Shown: in pieces, positions 33,489 through 44,436 of the stretch
How the letters are laid out: each line of letters starts with the position of its first letter
Numbering within the stretch: position 1 is the first letter of the stretch
DNA from: Halichoerus grypus
Taxonomy: Eukaryota > Chordata > Mammalia > Carnivora > Phocidae
Direction: 5' to 3'
DNA: 64,000 nt
Assembly: GCF_964656455.1 (NCBI RefSeq)
Contig: NC_135720.1
Span: 52,850,598 to 52,914,597, forward strand
Translations under genes and position numbers: made by a program
The notes under the pieces: generated by a model
The model's input: only the letters and a program-made list of their open reading frames with translations
What the model was told of the DNA's origin: nothing
The model's database searches: none

Positions 33489-33844
33489 AAGTCAACTGAC
33501 CATAAATATAAGAGTTTATTTGTGGACTCTAGTCTATTCCATTGAGTAAGTTTCTATCTTTATACCATTACCACACTGTCTTTATAATGGTAGCTTTGTG
33601 ATTAAGTTTTTAAATTTCATAAATGATTTTTTACTTTTTGCTTTTCTTCATTGTATAAATGTTTTTGGCCACCAGTTTTTAAGTCTCACTTTTTAATATT
33701 TCTCAAACTGGTATTTGTGCCCCCCCCAACAATTCATTGGTTTAAGATCTTCACTATTTGTTGTTGCCCAGCTCTACTCCTTTCCCACCACCTCCCCGCC
33801 CCCCACCAAAAAAAAAGGCATTAGCTTCTTAAGTGATTCTTTAC

Positions 33845-34195
33845 ATTAATTCATTTAGTCATGTTTGTTTACCTACTGCACCGGCATTATATAGTATTGG
33901 GGATATAACAGTGAATAAGTCAGGGGCACCTGGGTGACTCAGTTGGTTAAGTGTCTGCCTTTGGCTCAGGTCATGATCTTAGGGTCCTGGAATCAAGCCC
34001 AGCATCTGGCTCCCTGCTCAGTGGAGAGTCTTCTTGTCCCACTCTCTCTGCCCCTCTTCTCCGCTTGTGCTCTCCCTCTCTGTTTCAAATAAATAAATAA
34101 TATCTTAAAAAAAAAAATTAATAAATCAGATATGACCTGTAGTCTTGTGGGACCTTATATTCCAGTTATGGAAACACAATAAATAAGGAAAAAAA
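33845..34195 (-). mobile_element. L2 fragment, antisense, split by a SINE
   Basis: TTACCTACTGCACCGGCATT, ATATAGTATTGGGGATATAA, CAGTGAATAAG, then after the SINE ATGACCTGTAGTCTTGTGGG and ACCTTATATTCCAG is the reversed L2 3' end. Confidence 0.7.
33923..34119 (+). mobile_element. SINEC
   Basis: GGGGCACCTGGGTGACTCAG, CCTTTGGCTCAGGTCATGAT, CTCCGCTTGTGCTCTCCCTC, tail AAATAAATAAATAATATCTT. Imperfect duplication AATAAGTCAG at 33914 and AATAAATCAG at 34120. Confidence 0.94.
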
Positions 34196-34239
34196 ATTAG
34201 ATGGTGCAATGAAAGGGAATTAAACAAAATAATCTTTAT

Positions 34240-34420
34240 TAAACATAAATATAATCTGCCTACATTTCTGATTAAAATTCTTCATTAGCTCTCCATTACT
34301 TTCAGGATGAAGTTCAAGTTCCTAATCTAATTATGTTTGAACTTGTTTCAGTGTTACTTTTTAGTAAGTTCTCTGCTGTCTTCCTTTGTGAATACTACAT
34401 ATAAACTGTGTAGCTACTAT
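34240..34420 (+). mobile_element. L2 fragment, sense
   Basis: AAATTCTTCATTAGCTCTCC, ATTACTTTCAGGATGAAGTT, CAAGTTCCTAATCT correspond to the L2 segment preceding its 3' UTR. Confidence 0.65.
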
Positions 34421-34429
34421 TAAACCTCA

Positions 34430-35085
34430 AAAATTCATCTGTAACTGTAAAAAATTTGCAGTAGACTCTTTTTATCTTAACATATTGGCTGTATATTGCC
34501 AATGTTGGCTTGTATATTGGAATATACTTTAAATGCTATAATTTTAATGAAATATTTATAAGTAGGATGAGGTATATTAAACGACTATATTGACATCCTA
34601 ATATGGAAGTCATGAAGTACAGCTGCAAAAGTTATTTCGTAGTAAAAGCATTCTAGTTGCCTTACATGAAACTAGATCACAGCATATCTAACCAGAATAG
34701 TCTAATTGTGGTCTTTAATGTGTCAAATGTCCTAAAATATTAAATTATGCCTTTAACCAGACTGCTGGGCTTGTTTAAACAACACCTAATGAATTTAATA
34801 CTTCAATTTTTTGGATACAATGAGTAAACGTAAGCAGGATCATAAGAAAATGGAACATATCCATGAATGAGGTAAAAAAAAAAAATCTTATTTCCAAAAT
34901 GGCCAAGAGAGTGAGCCAAATTTTTTTGGTTTTTTTTTTTTGCCTGTTGTTACTGAGTATTTGATAGTATTTTACATATGCTTAAAAGCTCTTTGATTTA
35001 AAACTGTCTTCTGTCTCAATTGGCGATGAACACAAAAATATGGAAGATAAGGGCTTCAGAGTTAAGAAAAGCACCTCATCTCTTG
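34430..35085. other. AT-rich unique sequence
   Basis: No gene or repeat recognised; several A and T homopolymers (34873, 34921). Confidence 0.4.
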
Positions 35086-35089
35086 GTTC

Positions 35090-35250
35090 ATTAATCTAAC
35101 ACATATTTTTTAAATGTCTACTCTGTGCTTTATACTGTTTTATTCACTGGATATGCTAAGTTAGGCCAAGGCAAACAAGGCTCCTACTGTCAGGTAGCTT
35201 ACAAGTTAGGAGTTGAGAGGGTAGACTGAAAGAGAAATGAGGGGTGGCAT
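35090..35250 (-). mobile_element. L2 fragment, antisense
   Basis: AAATGTCTACTCTGTGCTTT, ATACTGTTTTATTCACTGGA, AACAAGGCTCCTACTGTCAG, GTAGCTTACAAGTTAGGAG match the antisense L2 3' end. Confidence 0.7.
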
Positions 35251-35399
35251 ATAATACAGTCTAATGGGTACTGCTTTTCCCACACAGAAACTGAGAGCTG
35301 CAAGACACAGACCATATTTAAGAAGGAGTTTCTAAGGAAACCTAAAGATAACAAGGGAGACCAAAAAAAAAAAAAGAAAAGAAAGAAAAGGACACAGGA

Positions 35400-36310
35400 G
35401 GAAATTAAAGCCTCTGACACCTACAGCTGCAGCAAAAATTAAGCATAGCCTAACTCCTAGCCAGTTAGATATCAGACCTCACACTAAAGGTCTCTTTATA
35501 TAAAGTGCAACAACAATCATAGAATAGGGAAAGATCTTTCCTAAGTATAAAAGAAATTTTACAATTAAAAAAACAAAACATACAAAGAAAATATAGTAGA
35601 TATAAACATAGTACACTTAATAATCATAAAAAATATGGTGCAGTTAAGACCAAACATATGAATTATATTAATAAGTGTGAATAGCCTCAGCTTACCTTGT
35701 AACAAAAAAGTATTTTCACTTTGGCCAAAAAACCAACTATATGCTATATACAAGGGACACACCTAGAACAACGTGAATCAGAAAAGCTAAAAATAAAGGG
35801 ATGAGTAAAGGAATACCAGACAAATGGGAAAATGATTAAAAAGTGGGGGCTATAATCCCAATACCAAAGTATAAGTTGGCAAAAAAAAAAAAAAAAAGCA
35901 TTAAAAATAAAGAACACATTTCAATACAAAAGGTCCCAATTCAAAATGAAGATCTAACAGTTACAAGGATCTATACAACAAGTAACACAGTAACCACATT
36001 TATAAAGCAAAAAATACAGGGCATACTAGGAGACATAAGCATGCTCTTTATAATGGGAGAGTTTAGCAAACCACTTCCAATATAAGTCAGAAGTAAATAT
36101 AGGGAAGGCCTAAACAACATAACCAAATAAACAACATGCATAGGTAAGTACGTGTATTTATATCAAACTTTAAGCTCCAGTAATGGAAAATAAATCTTTT
36201 TCTCAAGTGCACATGAAATATTCACAAAACTTGATCATATTTAGGTCACAAGGGTAAACATCAGATAAGTGTTACAATAGGGAAATATTACAAGCTATAT
36301 GCTCTAATCT
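35400..36310 (+). mobile_element. Old L1M ORF2 endonuclease region, sense
   Basis: TATGCTATATACAAGGGACA then CACACCTAGAACAACGTGAA, AATAAAGGGATGAGTAAAGG, TAACAGTTACAAGGATCTAT, ACCACATTTATAAAGCAAAA, GAGAGTTTAGCAAACC and TTTCTCAAGTGCACATGAAA follow the endonuclease domain coding order of L1 ORF2, heavily decayed. The segment before 35640 is a weaker match. Confidence 0.7.
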
Positions 36311-36314
36311 AAAT

Positions 36315-38100
36315 GCAACGAACCCAGAAATTATTTTGTAAATTTAAAAACCCAAAGTATAAAACACCAATGAAAGAAATTGAAGATGACACAAACAAAT
36401 GGGAAGATACTCCATATTCATGGATTGGAAGAACACATATTAAAATGTCCATACTACCCAAAGCAGTCTACAGATTTAATGCAATTCCTATCAAAATACC
36501 AACAGCATATTTCACAGAACTAGAACAAATAATCCTAGAATTTGTATGGAACCACAAAAGACCCCAAATAGCCAAAGCAATCTTGGAAAAGAAAAACAAA
36601 ACTGGAGGTGCACAATTCCAGATTTCAAGGTATACTACAAAGCTGTGGTCATAAAAACAGTATGGTACCGGCACAAAAAATAGACACGTAGATCAATGGA
36701 ACAGAATAGAAAGCCCAGAAATAAACCAACAATTATATGACCAATTAATCTTGACAAAAGAGGCAAGAATGTGCAATGAGAAAAAAAGTCATCAGCAATG
36801 TTGGGAGAACTGGACCACTTTCTTACAGCATACACAGAAATAAACTTAACATGAATTAGGACCTAAATGCGAGACCTGAAACCATAAAACTCCTAGAAGA
36901 AAACATAGGCAGTAATTTCTTTGACTTCAGCCCTAGCGACATTTGTCTAGCTATGTCTCCTCAGGCAAGAAAAACAAAAGCCAAAATAAACTGTTGAGAC
37001 TACACCAAAATAACAAAATCTTTTGCACAGTGAAGGAAACCATCAACAAGATGAAAAGGCAACCTACTGAATGGGAAAAGATATTTGGAAATGATATAGC
37101 CAATAAGGGATTAATATCCTATAAAGAACTAATACAACTTGACACCAAAAAAAAAAAAATTTGACTTAAAAAAATGGGCAGAGGACCTGAATAGATATTT
37201 TCCTAAGGAGACATACAGTGGCCAAGAGACACGTGAAAAGATGCTCAACATCACTAATCATCGGGAATGCAAATCAAAACCACAATGACATATCACCTTA
37301 TACCTGTGAAGATGGCTAAAATAAAAAAGACAAGAAATAATGAGCATTGGTGAGGATGTGGAGAAAAAGATACCCTCACACCCTGTTAGTTGAAATGTAA
37401 ATTGGTGCAGTCACTGTGGAAAACAGTATGAAAGTTCCTCAAAAAATTAAAAATAGAAATACTGTATGACCTAGTAATTCCACTACTATTTACCCAGAGA
37501 AAGTGAAAACACTATTTTGAAAAGATATATGCACCCCTATGTTCATTGCAGCATTATTTCCAATAGCCAAGATATGGAAGCAACCCAAGTGTCCATTGAT
37601 AGGTGAATAAAGAAGGTGTGGTATATATGTACACACACAATGGAATATTACTCAGCCATAAAAAAGAATGGGATCTTGCCATTTGCGACAACATGGATGG
37701 ACCTTGAGGGTATTATGCAGAGTGAAAGAAGTCAGTCAGAGAAAGACAAATACCTTATGATTTCACTCATGTGGAATCTAAAAAACAAAACAAATGAATA
37801 AACAAAAAATAGAAGTAGACCCGTAAATACAGAAAATAAACTGATGGTTGCCTGGGGGTGGGGGGGGATGTGGACAAAATGAGTGAAGGGTAGTAGGGGT
37901 ACAGGCTTCCAGTTATGGAATGAAGAAGTCATGGGGATAGAAGTGCAGCATAGGGAATGTAGTCAATAGTATTGTAATAGTGTTGGATGGTAACATGGTA
38001 GCTACACTTGTGGTGCATAGAGAAGTGGAATCACTATGTTGTACACACAAAACTAATATAACATTGTGTGTCAACTGTACTTCAATTAAATAAGACTAAA
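36315..38100 (+). mobile_element. L1MA-type ORF2 C-terminal part and 3' UTR, sense
   Basis: Starts within the ORF2 C-terminal third (ACTACCCAAAGCAGTCTACA, TTTAATGCAATTCCTATCAA), then GACCCCAAATAGCCAAAGCA, GTATGGTACCGGCACAAAAA, AAACTCCTAGAAGAAAACAT, GGCAACCTACTGAATGGGAA, AGGAGACATACAGTGGCCAA, GGTGCAGTCACTGTGGAAAA, ATGGACCTTGAGGGTATTAT and TGTCAACTGTACTTCAATTA at the end. A plus-strand frame at 36313-36654 is still open and carries the ORF2 C-terminal sequence, but downstream frames break. The jump from the endonuclease region at 36310 means either an internal deletion or a second element. Confidence 0.92.
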
Positions 38101-38540
38101 GAATTGTTCCACAATAAAGGAGACTAAAGAGATGTGACAACTGAATGCGGTGTGTGATTTGGAATTTTCTTTTGCTGTTGACACATTATTGGGACAATTG
38201 GCAAAGCCAAATGAGGTCTGTTGATTAGATAATAATGTTGTATCACTGTTAATTTCCTGCTCTTTATTTTTATACTGTAGTTATGTAAGAGAATGTCCTT
38301 GTTTTTAGGAAATACACAGTGAAGTATTTAGGGGTAAAAGGGTATCATGTCAGCAACTTGCTCTCAATTGGTTTAGGAAAAAATGAGTATTTTATAGAGA
38401 GAAAATAATAGAGCAAATTGGTAAGCTGTTGACATTTGAGGAATTGGGATGAGGAGTGTATAGAGATTCTTTGTACTAGTTCTACAACTTTTCTGGAAGC
38501 CTAGAATTATGTCAAAATAAAAAACTGAAAGAAAAAAATT
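38101..38540 (+). mobile_element. L1M 3' UTR of a second element
   Basis: GGGACAATTGGCAAAGCCAA, GTCCTTGTTTTTAGGAAATA, CACAGTGAAGTATTTAGGGG, ACTTGCTCTCAATTGGTTTA, ATTCTTTGTACTAGTTCTAC, ATTATGTCAAAATAAAAAAC: a typical old L1M (L1MB/MC-like) 3' end. The same region occurs at 63118-63480. Subfamily tentative. Confidence 0.7.
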
Positions 38541-38544
38541 ATTC

Positions 38545-39170
38545 AACAAAAGAGGAGTTTTACTCTAAGGCACTTGAAAAATTTTTAATATCTGTCTTCC
38601 CTGGGGGACTTTATAAATTTCTTTTTTCTTTCTTAGTCTTATTGGGGAAGGAAAGGACAGGCTTTAAAAATAAAAAGTGACACCCTGGATCATCATCTGA
38701 CAAGGACACAGGGCCATTCAACTGGTCTATTTTATTTCTGACCTGGACAATTTTTTTTCTTCTTGGGCATTTGGTGCTCCTTTTGTTCTCAGGAAAAATG
38801 AGGTTTAAATGCCTTTCTTAGTGCATGTGTTGGAATGATACAGCTTCAGTAAAGATGTCTTTCTAACAAAAAATGGAATGTCTTCAAAGACCTGAGACAT
38901 ACAGTTGCCATAGCTGTAGTTTGGATACCTATATTCAGAGGCTTAAGTTCATTCTCCTGGATTGCTATACTAGTATGGCCTAAATTCATTCTCCTGGGTT
39001 GTTAGGATTAGCTCATAGTAGCCACCACACTTAGACTCCTGATGCTATTAATGTCAACTGGATAGTGTTGGGCATGCAGTTTCCTAGAAAAAAATGGAAT
39101 CCACAGTGGAATTAGGGTCCTTCCATTTTCCACAATTCCCCTTTGGCAAGGATATCTAACTGCACACCTG
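38545..39170. other. Unique sequence
   Basis: No gene or repeat recognised. AAATTCATTCTCCTGGGTTG at 38982 nearly repeats AAGTTCATTCTCCTGGATTG at 38945, a small local duplication. Confidence 0.4.
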
Positions 39171-39174
39171 TCAT

Positions 39175-39790
39175 CTATATCAGGATAGTAACCATGTGTC
39201 TGAAATTGAATTCTTCGTATGAAACCCATCTCTCCTACATTCCCATTGATCTCATTATCCATTTGGTTGCTCAGACTACAAATCTGGAAGATAGCCTAGA
39301 TTTTTTGTTTTTCTTCCTGATTCTCCAATTTCTATTCATTGTAACTTTTTACATTTGTAATCTCTACCTGCCTCTCAGTCACTGCTATTATTTCCATAGT
39401 TCAGATCTTCATCTTTGGTCTTTGTTTGTTTGCCCAGAAGATACCCATATGATCTTTCTATTGGCAGACCTCCCCACCACTTCCCCAACCCAATCCATTA
39501 TCCATATAATTTGCTGAATGATAGTCTTAATACTCTTTGGTAGCTCCCCATTTCCTATAGGAAAGATTCAAGCTCCTTAGCTTATATTACAAAGTGCTTA
39601 TAATCTAGCAACTGTCTTCTTTTCCATCTTATTTCTTGCCACTCATCACCTTGTATCACCTTTACCCTGTAACAACAGTGGATTTCTAAGAGTTCCAGGA
39701 TATACCAAGTTGTTCAACTCTGAGTCTTTGCAGATGCTATTTCCTCTACATAGAATGTTTTCCTTGTCCCTGCTTGGCTGAGGAACTTGC
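39175..39790 (+). mobile_element. L2 LINE, sense
   Basis: TGTCTGAAATTGAATTCTTC, GGTTGCTCAGACTACAAATC, TAGCTCCCCATTTCCTATAG, GAAAGATTCAAGCTCCTTAG, TTTGCAGATGCTATTTCCTC, TACATAGAATGTTTTCCTTG follow the L2 order from late ORF2 into the 3' UTR. Confidence 0.75.
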
Positions 39791-39794
39791 TGTT

Positions 39795-40709
39795 CTAGTA
39801 ACATGGTAGAATAAGATAATATGTAACCCCTATTGGTACAAGTACCCAACGGAGCAAATAGTATATAACAACCAACAACACAGTTTAAATATATAGCTCA
39901 GCTCACAAGAAAAAGGGGGACATCTCAAGATTCCAGAAAGGAAAATATATCTCAAAGTCATAGCAGTAAGCATATTATAAGCTAGTGTTGTGATGACCTT
40001 TGAGGGAAATAGACCAGAAATAGACCCTCTTGAATAGGGGCTTGAATATTAATGTCCATTTGGGGACAGGAAATGAACCCTTTGGGGATGTGTGCTTTGG
40101 GGATATGGAGAGTTGCATATTCCTGCATAAAACCAAAACCTTTGAAAGACTACACTCACAGAGAAAGGTGATCTAGAGAAACTTTCTGCTCATCGAGGAA
40201 GACTATAAGAAATGGTGTATTCTTGAAGAAAACAAAGCCATAGTTTCAGAATTTAAAAATAAGACTATTTCCATTGTAAGGACTGTATTGCAGGAAGGAG
40301 GGAAGACAGAGATTCCTGGCCAGAGTCTGGGGACCACCATACTCTGGTTCCTTCATACATCAAAACAATAGACTTTTTGTCATACACAAATACAATTGAA
40401 GACACTCTCCCCACACCCTAAGAATTGTCTTGTGATCAGCAGGGGGGGAGTGAACCTATGATACTCAGGTGGAGGACATGAGACTTTGCCACATATATGA
40501 GGAAAAGGGTAGCCGAAGTTTGTATTCATAAGTTAGCAGTTTCAAAAGGTAATTTAGCAACAGTGCTGATACCATGCATTTGAAGGAAGTTATATTGTTT
40601 GTCCAGTAAAACTTTTACATTATTTATTGGCGTGCATTATTGTTTTATTACAGAGGGATATTTTCCCAACAATATCTGCTTGAGACTCAGGGTGAAAAAA
40701 TTGTCCTAC
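39795..40709. other. Unique sequence
   Basis: About 900 bases with no repeat or gene that I can name; its purine-rich plus strand is compatible with very old L1 5' sequence but this is not supported. Confidence 0.35.
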
Positions 40710-40726
40710 GAAAAGGTAGGATTTTT

Positions 40727-40879
40727 TTTTTAAGATTTTATTTATTTAAGAGAGATAAAGCATGAGGAAGGGGAAGGGCAGCAGGAGAGGGAGAAACAGA
40801 CTCCCCACTGAGCAGGGAACAGACACGGGGTTTGATCCCAGGACTCTGGGATCATGACCTGAGCCACCTAAGCGCCCCT
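40727..40879 (-). mobile_element. SINEC, antisense, with head deletion
   Basis: TTTTAAGATTTTATTTATTT tail side, CAGACTCCCCACTGAGCAGG, TTTGATCCCAGGACTCTGGG, then GACCTGAGCCACCTAAGCGC: about 25 bases of the head are missing. Perfect 17-base duplication GAAAAGGTAGGATTTTT at 40710 and 40880. Confidence 0.95.
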
Positions 40880-40896
40880 GAAAAGGTAGGATTTTT

Positions 40897-41790
40897 CTTC
40901 CGCTTATCTATTGTGGCATAATAAACCACTCTAAAACTTTGTGATTTAAAATAGCAGTCATGGGGCGCCTGGGTGGCTCAGTCGTTAAGCATCTGCCTTC
41001 GGCTCAGGTCATGATCCCAGGGTCCTGGGATCGAGTCCCACATCGGGCTCCCTGCTCGGCGGGAAGCCTGCTTCTCCCTCTCCTACTCCTCCTGCTTGTG
41101 TTCCCTCTCTCACTGTGTCTCTCTCTGTCAAATAAATAAATAAAATCTTTAAAAAAAAATAAAAAAATAAAAAAATAAAATAGCAGTCATTTATTTTGCT
41201 CACAAAACTACCAGTTTGGCAGGACTCAACAGAGGCAGCACATCTCTGCCCCAGATGGTGTTGGGTTGCTTGAGTAAGGCAGGAAGACTCACTTTTAAGA
41301 TGGCTCACTCACATGGCTGGCATGTTGCTGCTGGCTGTCAGTGAAGAGCTTGACCAGGCCTCAGTTCCTTTCCATGTGAGCCTCTCCATGGGCTGATCAG
41401 GGTTCCCCACAGCATTTGGCTACGTTTTAAGAATGAGCATCTTATAGGAGTAAGGAGGACATGTTTGGCACTTTTATGAGCTAGCCTTTGGAGTCACAGA
41501 GTCACTTCTACCATATTCTCTTTGTTGAGACAATCACAAGGGTCCATCTAGTTTCAAGAGGGAGAGCATGTAGATCCTACCACTTCATGGGCGGAATGTC
41601 AGGGTCTTACATGAAGAATATTTGAAATGGGAGGTATATTTGCAGCAAATTTGAAAAAACAGTCTGCTGTCATCCCCAAACTTGTGTCTTACTGTCAGTT
41701 TCAAGTCTGATTTTATCCTCCCTGTGTGGTGTGGGATATTCAAGCCCAGAATCAGGAGTGGTGGTTCCATGATAACCATATCACAATTTG
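40897..41790 (-). mobile_element. MaLR/MLT1-like LTR, antisense, split by a SINE
   Basis: Non-coding old LTR-type sequence: TTGTGGCATAATAAACCACT then CTAAAACTTTGTGATTTAAA, after the SINE TTTATTTTGCTCACAAAACT, AAGATGGCTCACTCACATGG, TTTCCATGTGAGCCTCTCCA, AGAGTCACTTCTACCATATT, AATCACAAGGGTCCATCTAG. I recall this order from antisense MaLR LTRs; exact subfamily unknown. No internal proviral sequence is seen. Confidence 0.55.
40962..41175 (+). mobile_element. SINEC, near-consensus
   Basis: GGGGCGCCTGGGTGGCTCAG, GCCTTCGGCTCAGGTCATGA, TCGGCGGGAAGCCTGCTTCT, tail AAATAAATAAATAAAATCTT with a long A/AAT tail. Perfect 15-base duplication TAAAATAGCAGTCAT at 40947-40961 and 41176-41190. Likely recent. Confidence 0.97.
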
Positions 41791-41877
41791 GTCTGCTGGG
41801 ACTGCAGTGTTAACAAATGCAAAACTAGTTTTGGAGTACCACTTTCAGAATCTAGGCCATTTAAGATTACCTCAAAG

Positions 41878-42071
41878 AGGGGCGCTTGGGTGACTCAATT
41901 GGTTAAGCGTCTGCCTTCGGCTCAGGTCATGATCCCAGGGTGCTGGGATTGAGCCCCGTGTCAGACCCCCTGTTCAGCTGGGAGCTGCTTCTCTCTTTCC
42001 TCCCTCAGCCCCTCCCCCCACTCGTGCTCGCTCTCTCGCTCTCAAATAAAATCTTAAAAAAAAAAAAAAAG
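41878..42071 (+). mobile_element. SINEC, first of a tandem pair
   Basis: GGGGCGCTTGGGTGACTCAA, GCCTTCGGCTCAGGTCATGA, CACTCGTGCTCGCTCTCTCG, AAATAAAATCTTA and A14. It abuts the next SINE without any host sequence. AAGATTACCTCAAAG at 41863-41877 is its left duplication. Confidence 0.93.
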
Positions 42072-42260
42072 GGGGCACCTGGGTGGCTCAATTGGTTAAG
42101 CGTCTGACTCTTGGTTTCAGCCCAGGTCATGATCTTAGGGTAGTGAGCTCATGCCCCATGTTGAGTCAGCTTGAGATTCTTTTCCCCTCCCACTCCCTCA
42201 GCCCCTCCCCTTGCTTGCGTGCTCTCTCTCTCAAATAAGTAAATAAAATCTTTAAGAAAA
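42072..42260 (+). mobile_element. SINEC, second of a tandem pair (older subfamily head)
   Basis: GGGGCACCTGGGTGGCTCAA, GACTCTTGGTTTCAGCCCAG, TTGCTTGCGTGCTCTCTCTC, tail AAATAAGTAAATAAAATCTT. AAGATTACCTCAAAG at 42261-42275 is the right partner of the duplication that stands left of the first SINE. Confidence 0.93.
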
Positions 42261-42462
42261 AAGATTACCTCAAAGAAAATAAAACTTAGTGGAGAATTCA
42301 TAACAGAAATGATAAATTTGTGGACATTCCCTACCATAAGTAAAAGGAAGCAGGAGGGTTAGCATCTCAAGAATTTGAGACAGAGAAAAATATGAAAGGG
42401 GCTATAAAATATGTGTTTAAGATGATTGCAAAGACAAAATAAGGAAATTAAAAAATACAGTG

Positions 42463-42669
42463 GGGGCACCTGGGTGGCATAGTCGGTTAAACATCTAATT
42501 CTTGATTTCAGCTCAGGTCATGATCTCAGGGTCGTGGGATTAAGCCTCATGTCTGGCTCCAAGCTCAGCGTGGAGTCTGCTTGAGATTCTCTCTCTCTCC
42601 CTCTGTCTCTCCCCCTGCTCATGTTCTCTCTCTTTCTCTCTCTCTCTCAAAAAAAAAAAAAAAAAAAAA
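42463..42669 (+). mobile_element. SINEC (older subfamily head)
   Basis: GGGGCACCTGGGTGGCATAG, TTCTTGATTTCAGCTCAGG, CTTGAGATTCTCTCTCTCTC, ending in a long uninterrupted A-tail. AAAAATAC stands on both sides (42451 and near 42665), consistent with its target duplication. Confidence 0.92.
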
Positions 42670-42824
42670 TACTATGAAGAAAGCTCAAGTCCAAGCATCA
42701 TCTGTAGCAGGTATTTCCTGTACTCTGTGATAAGCTGTGCAAATTATTACTGTAGCATTTAACATACTTTGTTAACATTTAGCTGGCTCCCTGCCACCAA
42801 TCTAAGTCTTGAGCATATGTTTTT

Positions 42825-42910
42825 GGTAGCAGCTGGACTTTATTCTTTTACTGCCAAAGCTTAGCACAGTGCCTGGCACAGAGTAAGTTCTCAGTAATTT
42901 TTCAACTAAA
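42825..42910 (+). mobile_element. L2 3' end
   Basis: AAAGCTTAGCACAGTGCCTG then GCACAGAGTAAGTTCTCAGT is the last part of L2 (or a MIR, which shares it). Short. Confidence 0.65.
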
Positions 42911-43102
42911 GACTGCATGATTCTATGTCACATTATAAAAATCAAAATTAGATCAGTTCAGTTGATCAATTTGGATAAGGAGAACAAGTTTTTATACCTG
43001 ACATTCAGCATTAACATTGACAACAGTACTTAAGAATATTAGATGTCTTTAGTTGTTTTAATTGGTGACAATTTATAAGGTGTTCACAGGATCCTCCTTT
43101 TT

Positions 43103-43267
43103 CATTTGTTTTAGAGAGGGAGGGGGCAGAGGGAGAGAGAGAGAATCTTAAACAGGTTCCACACCCAGCACGGAGCCAACACAGGACTGATCTCAGGACT
43201 CTGAGATCATGACCTGAGCCAAAAATCAAGAGTCGGCACCTTAACACACCAAGCCACTCAGGCGCCC
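43103..43267 (-). mobile_element. SINEC (older subfamily), antisense
   Basis: TTTAGAGAGGGAGGGGGCAG, AATCTTAAACAGGTTCCACA, CTGATCTCAGGACTCTGAGA, AAATCAAGAGTCGGCACC, head end CACTCAGGCGCCC. Perfect 16-base duplication CAGGATCCTCCTTTTT at 43087 and 43268. Tail is mostly lost. Confidence 0.95.
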
Positions 43268-43394
43268 CAGGATCCTCCTTTTTGAAGAGAAACTCTTCCT
43301 CATTTGTTTAAGGGAAAAGAGGTTTCTCTCCCGTCCTAAATAGTAATCTAGATATGGAAATGGGGCAGAGAGCCATGTTTAAAACTTCTACTTT

Positions 43395-43562
43395 AGGGGC
43401 ACCTTAGTGGCTCTGTCGTTTAAGCTGCCAACTCTTGACTTCAGCTCAGGTCATGATCTCAGGGTCATGAAATTGAGCCCCGTGTTGGCTCCGTGCTGAG
43501 TGTGGAGCCTCCTTAAGATTCTCTCTCCCTCTTTCTCTACCCCTCCCCCCAAAAACAAAAAC
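43395..43562 (+). mobile_element. SINEC (older subfamily)
   Basis: GGGGCACCTTAGTGGCTCTG, AACTCTTGACTTCAGCTCAG, AAATTGAGCCCCGTGTTGGC, TTAAGATTCTCTCTCCCTC, tail AAAAACAAAAAC. Duplication AAACTTCTACTTTA left and AAACTACTTTA right. Confidence 0.93.
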
Positions 43563-43574
43563 AAACTACTTTAT

Positions 43575-44215
43575 CCATCAACCAAGGTGAGAAAAAGCAG
43601 TAGACTTGATCCTTAGAACCAGAATTTCTGTGCTTTAACAAACTGTGGTCTCTGGCAGGGAGAAAGTGGGGGTATTCTTTTCAGTTCCTTGTAGAGAGAC
43701 ATTAGATTAGAAGAAGGATTGCTTCGTTCTCCTTTTGTTGGATGGCACTTTTGAAGAAAAAGTAGCTAAGCCCAGCTTCAGAATTCCTGGTTGATTATGT
43801 GAAAATACAAGGAACACTGGAGAACAAAACAAGACTATAAGCTATCTCTAGATTCAGAATAAGCACTAAAATATAAATTTAACATGTTGCTTTTTGTTTA
43901 TTAATCATAGTATTATATTAATATGATAATATTAATCATAATAGTGTAAAATTATTACAACAAAAAGGTAAAATTATATCTTTGAGTTAAACTCATGTTC
44001 TTGAGTTCTAGTTCTTTAAACTTTTTAAGGCCTATTATTTTCACTTGGTCTCATAGACTAAGGGATTACTCAGTATACTTGTAAAATGGATTATTAGATT
44101 TATTAAGAAAAAAAAATAGTCAAGTGCATAGGTTTAGCTTTGGAGCTCTTACAGTCACATGTATATATTGGGAGACATGAAAAATTGAGGCATAGAATTT
44201 GGGAAAGTGGTCATT
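43575..44215. other. Unique sequence
   Basis: No gene or repeat recognised; AT-rich from 43870 (ATTATATTAATATGATAATA). Confidence 0.4.
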
Positions 44216-44231
44216 TAAATTCTGCTTTATT

Positions 44232-44436
44232 GGGGCGCCTGGGTGGCTCAGTCGTTAAGCGTCTGCCTTCGGCTCAGGTCATGATCCCAGGGTCCTGGGA
44301 TCGAGCCCCGCATCGGGCTCCCTACTCAGCGGGAAGCCTGCTTCTCCCTCTCTCACTCCCCCTGCTTGTGTTCCCTCTCTCACTGTCTCTCTCTCTGTCA
44401 AATAAATAAATAAAATCTTTAAAAAATAAAATAAAA
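44232..44436 (+). mobile_element. SINEC, near-consensus, likely young
   Basis: The cleanest copy in the window: GGGGCGCCTGGGTGGCTCAG, CGTTAAGCGTCTGCCTTCGG, GATCGAGCCCCGCATCGGGC, TGTTCCCTCTCTCACTGTCT, tail AAATAAATAAATAAAATCTT. Perfect 16-base duplication TAAATTCTGCTTTATT at 44216-44231 and 44437-44452. Confidence 0.98.

Larger units (their letters stand above)
31797..33630 (-). mobile_element. L1M ORF2 3' region, antisense, split by two SINEs
   Basis: Long antisense L1: GCTTTATTGAGATATAATTT, GTTGTGCAGTGATCACCACT, CATCACCCCAAAAAGAATTA, TTCATCTATGTTGTAGCATG, GGCTGAATAATG, AGTAGAATTGCTGAGTCATA, ATGGGTGTGAAGTGGTATG, GAGCATCTTTTCATGTGCTT, TCTTATCAGCTCTATGATTT, CATATCTAAGAAACCATTGT, CAGTTGTCTCTGCACATTGA. 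SINEs interrupt at 31853-32072 and 33314-33488. No intact frame. Confidence 0.93.

Noticed and set aside
36313..36654. 113-codon plus-strand frame with a coherent protein
   Set aside because: It is the C-terminal part of L1 ORF2 in a decayed element; downstream frames are broken, so it is not a functional gene.
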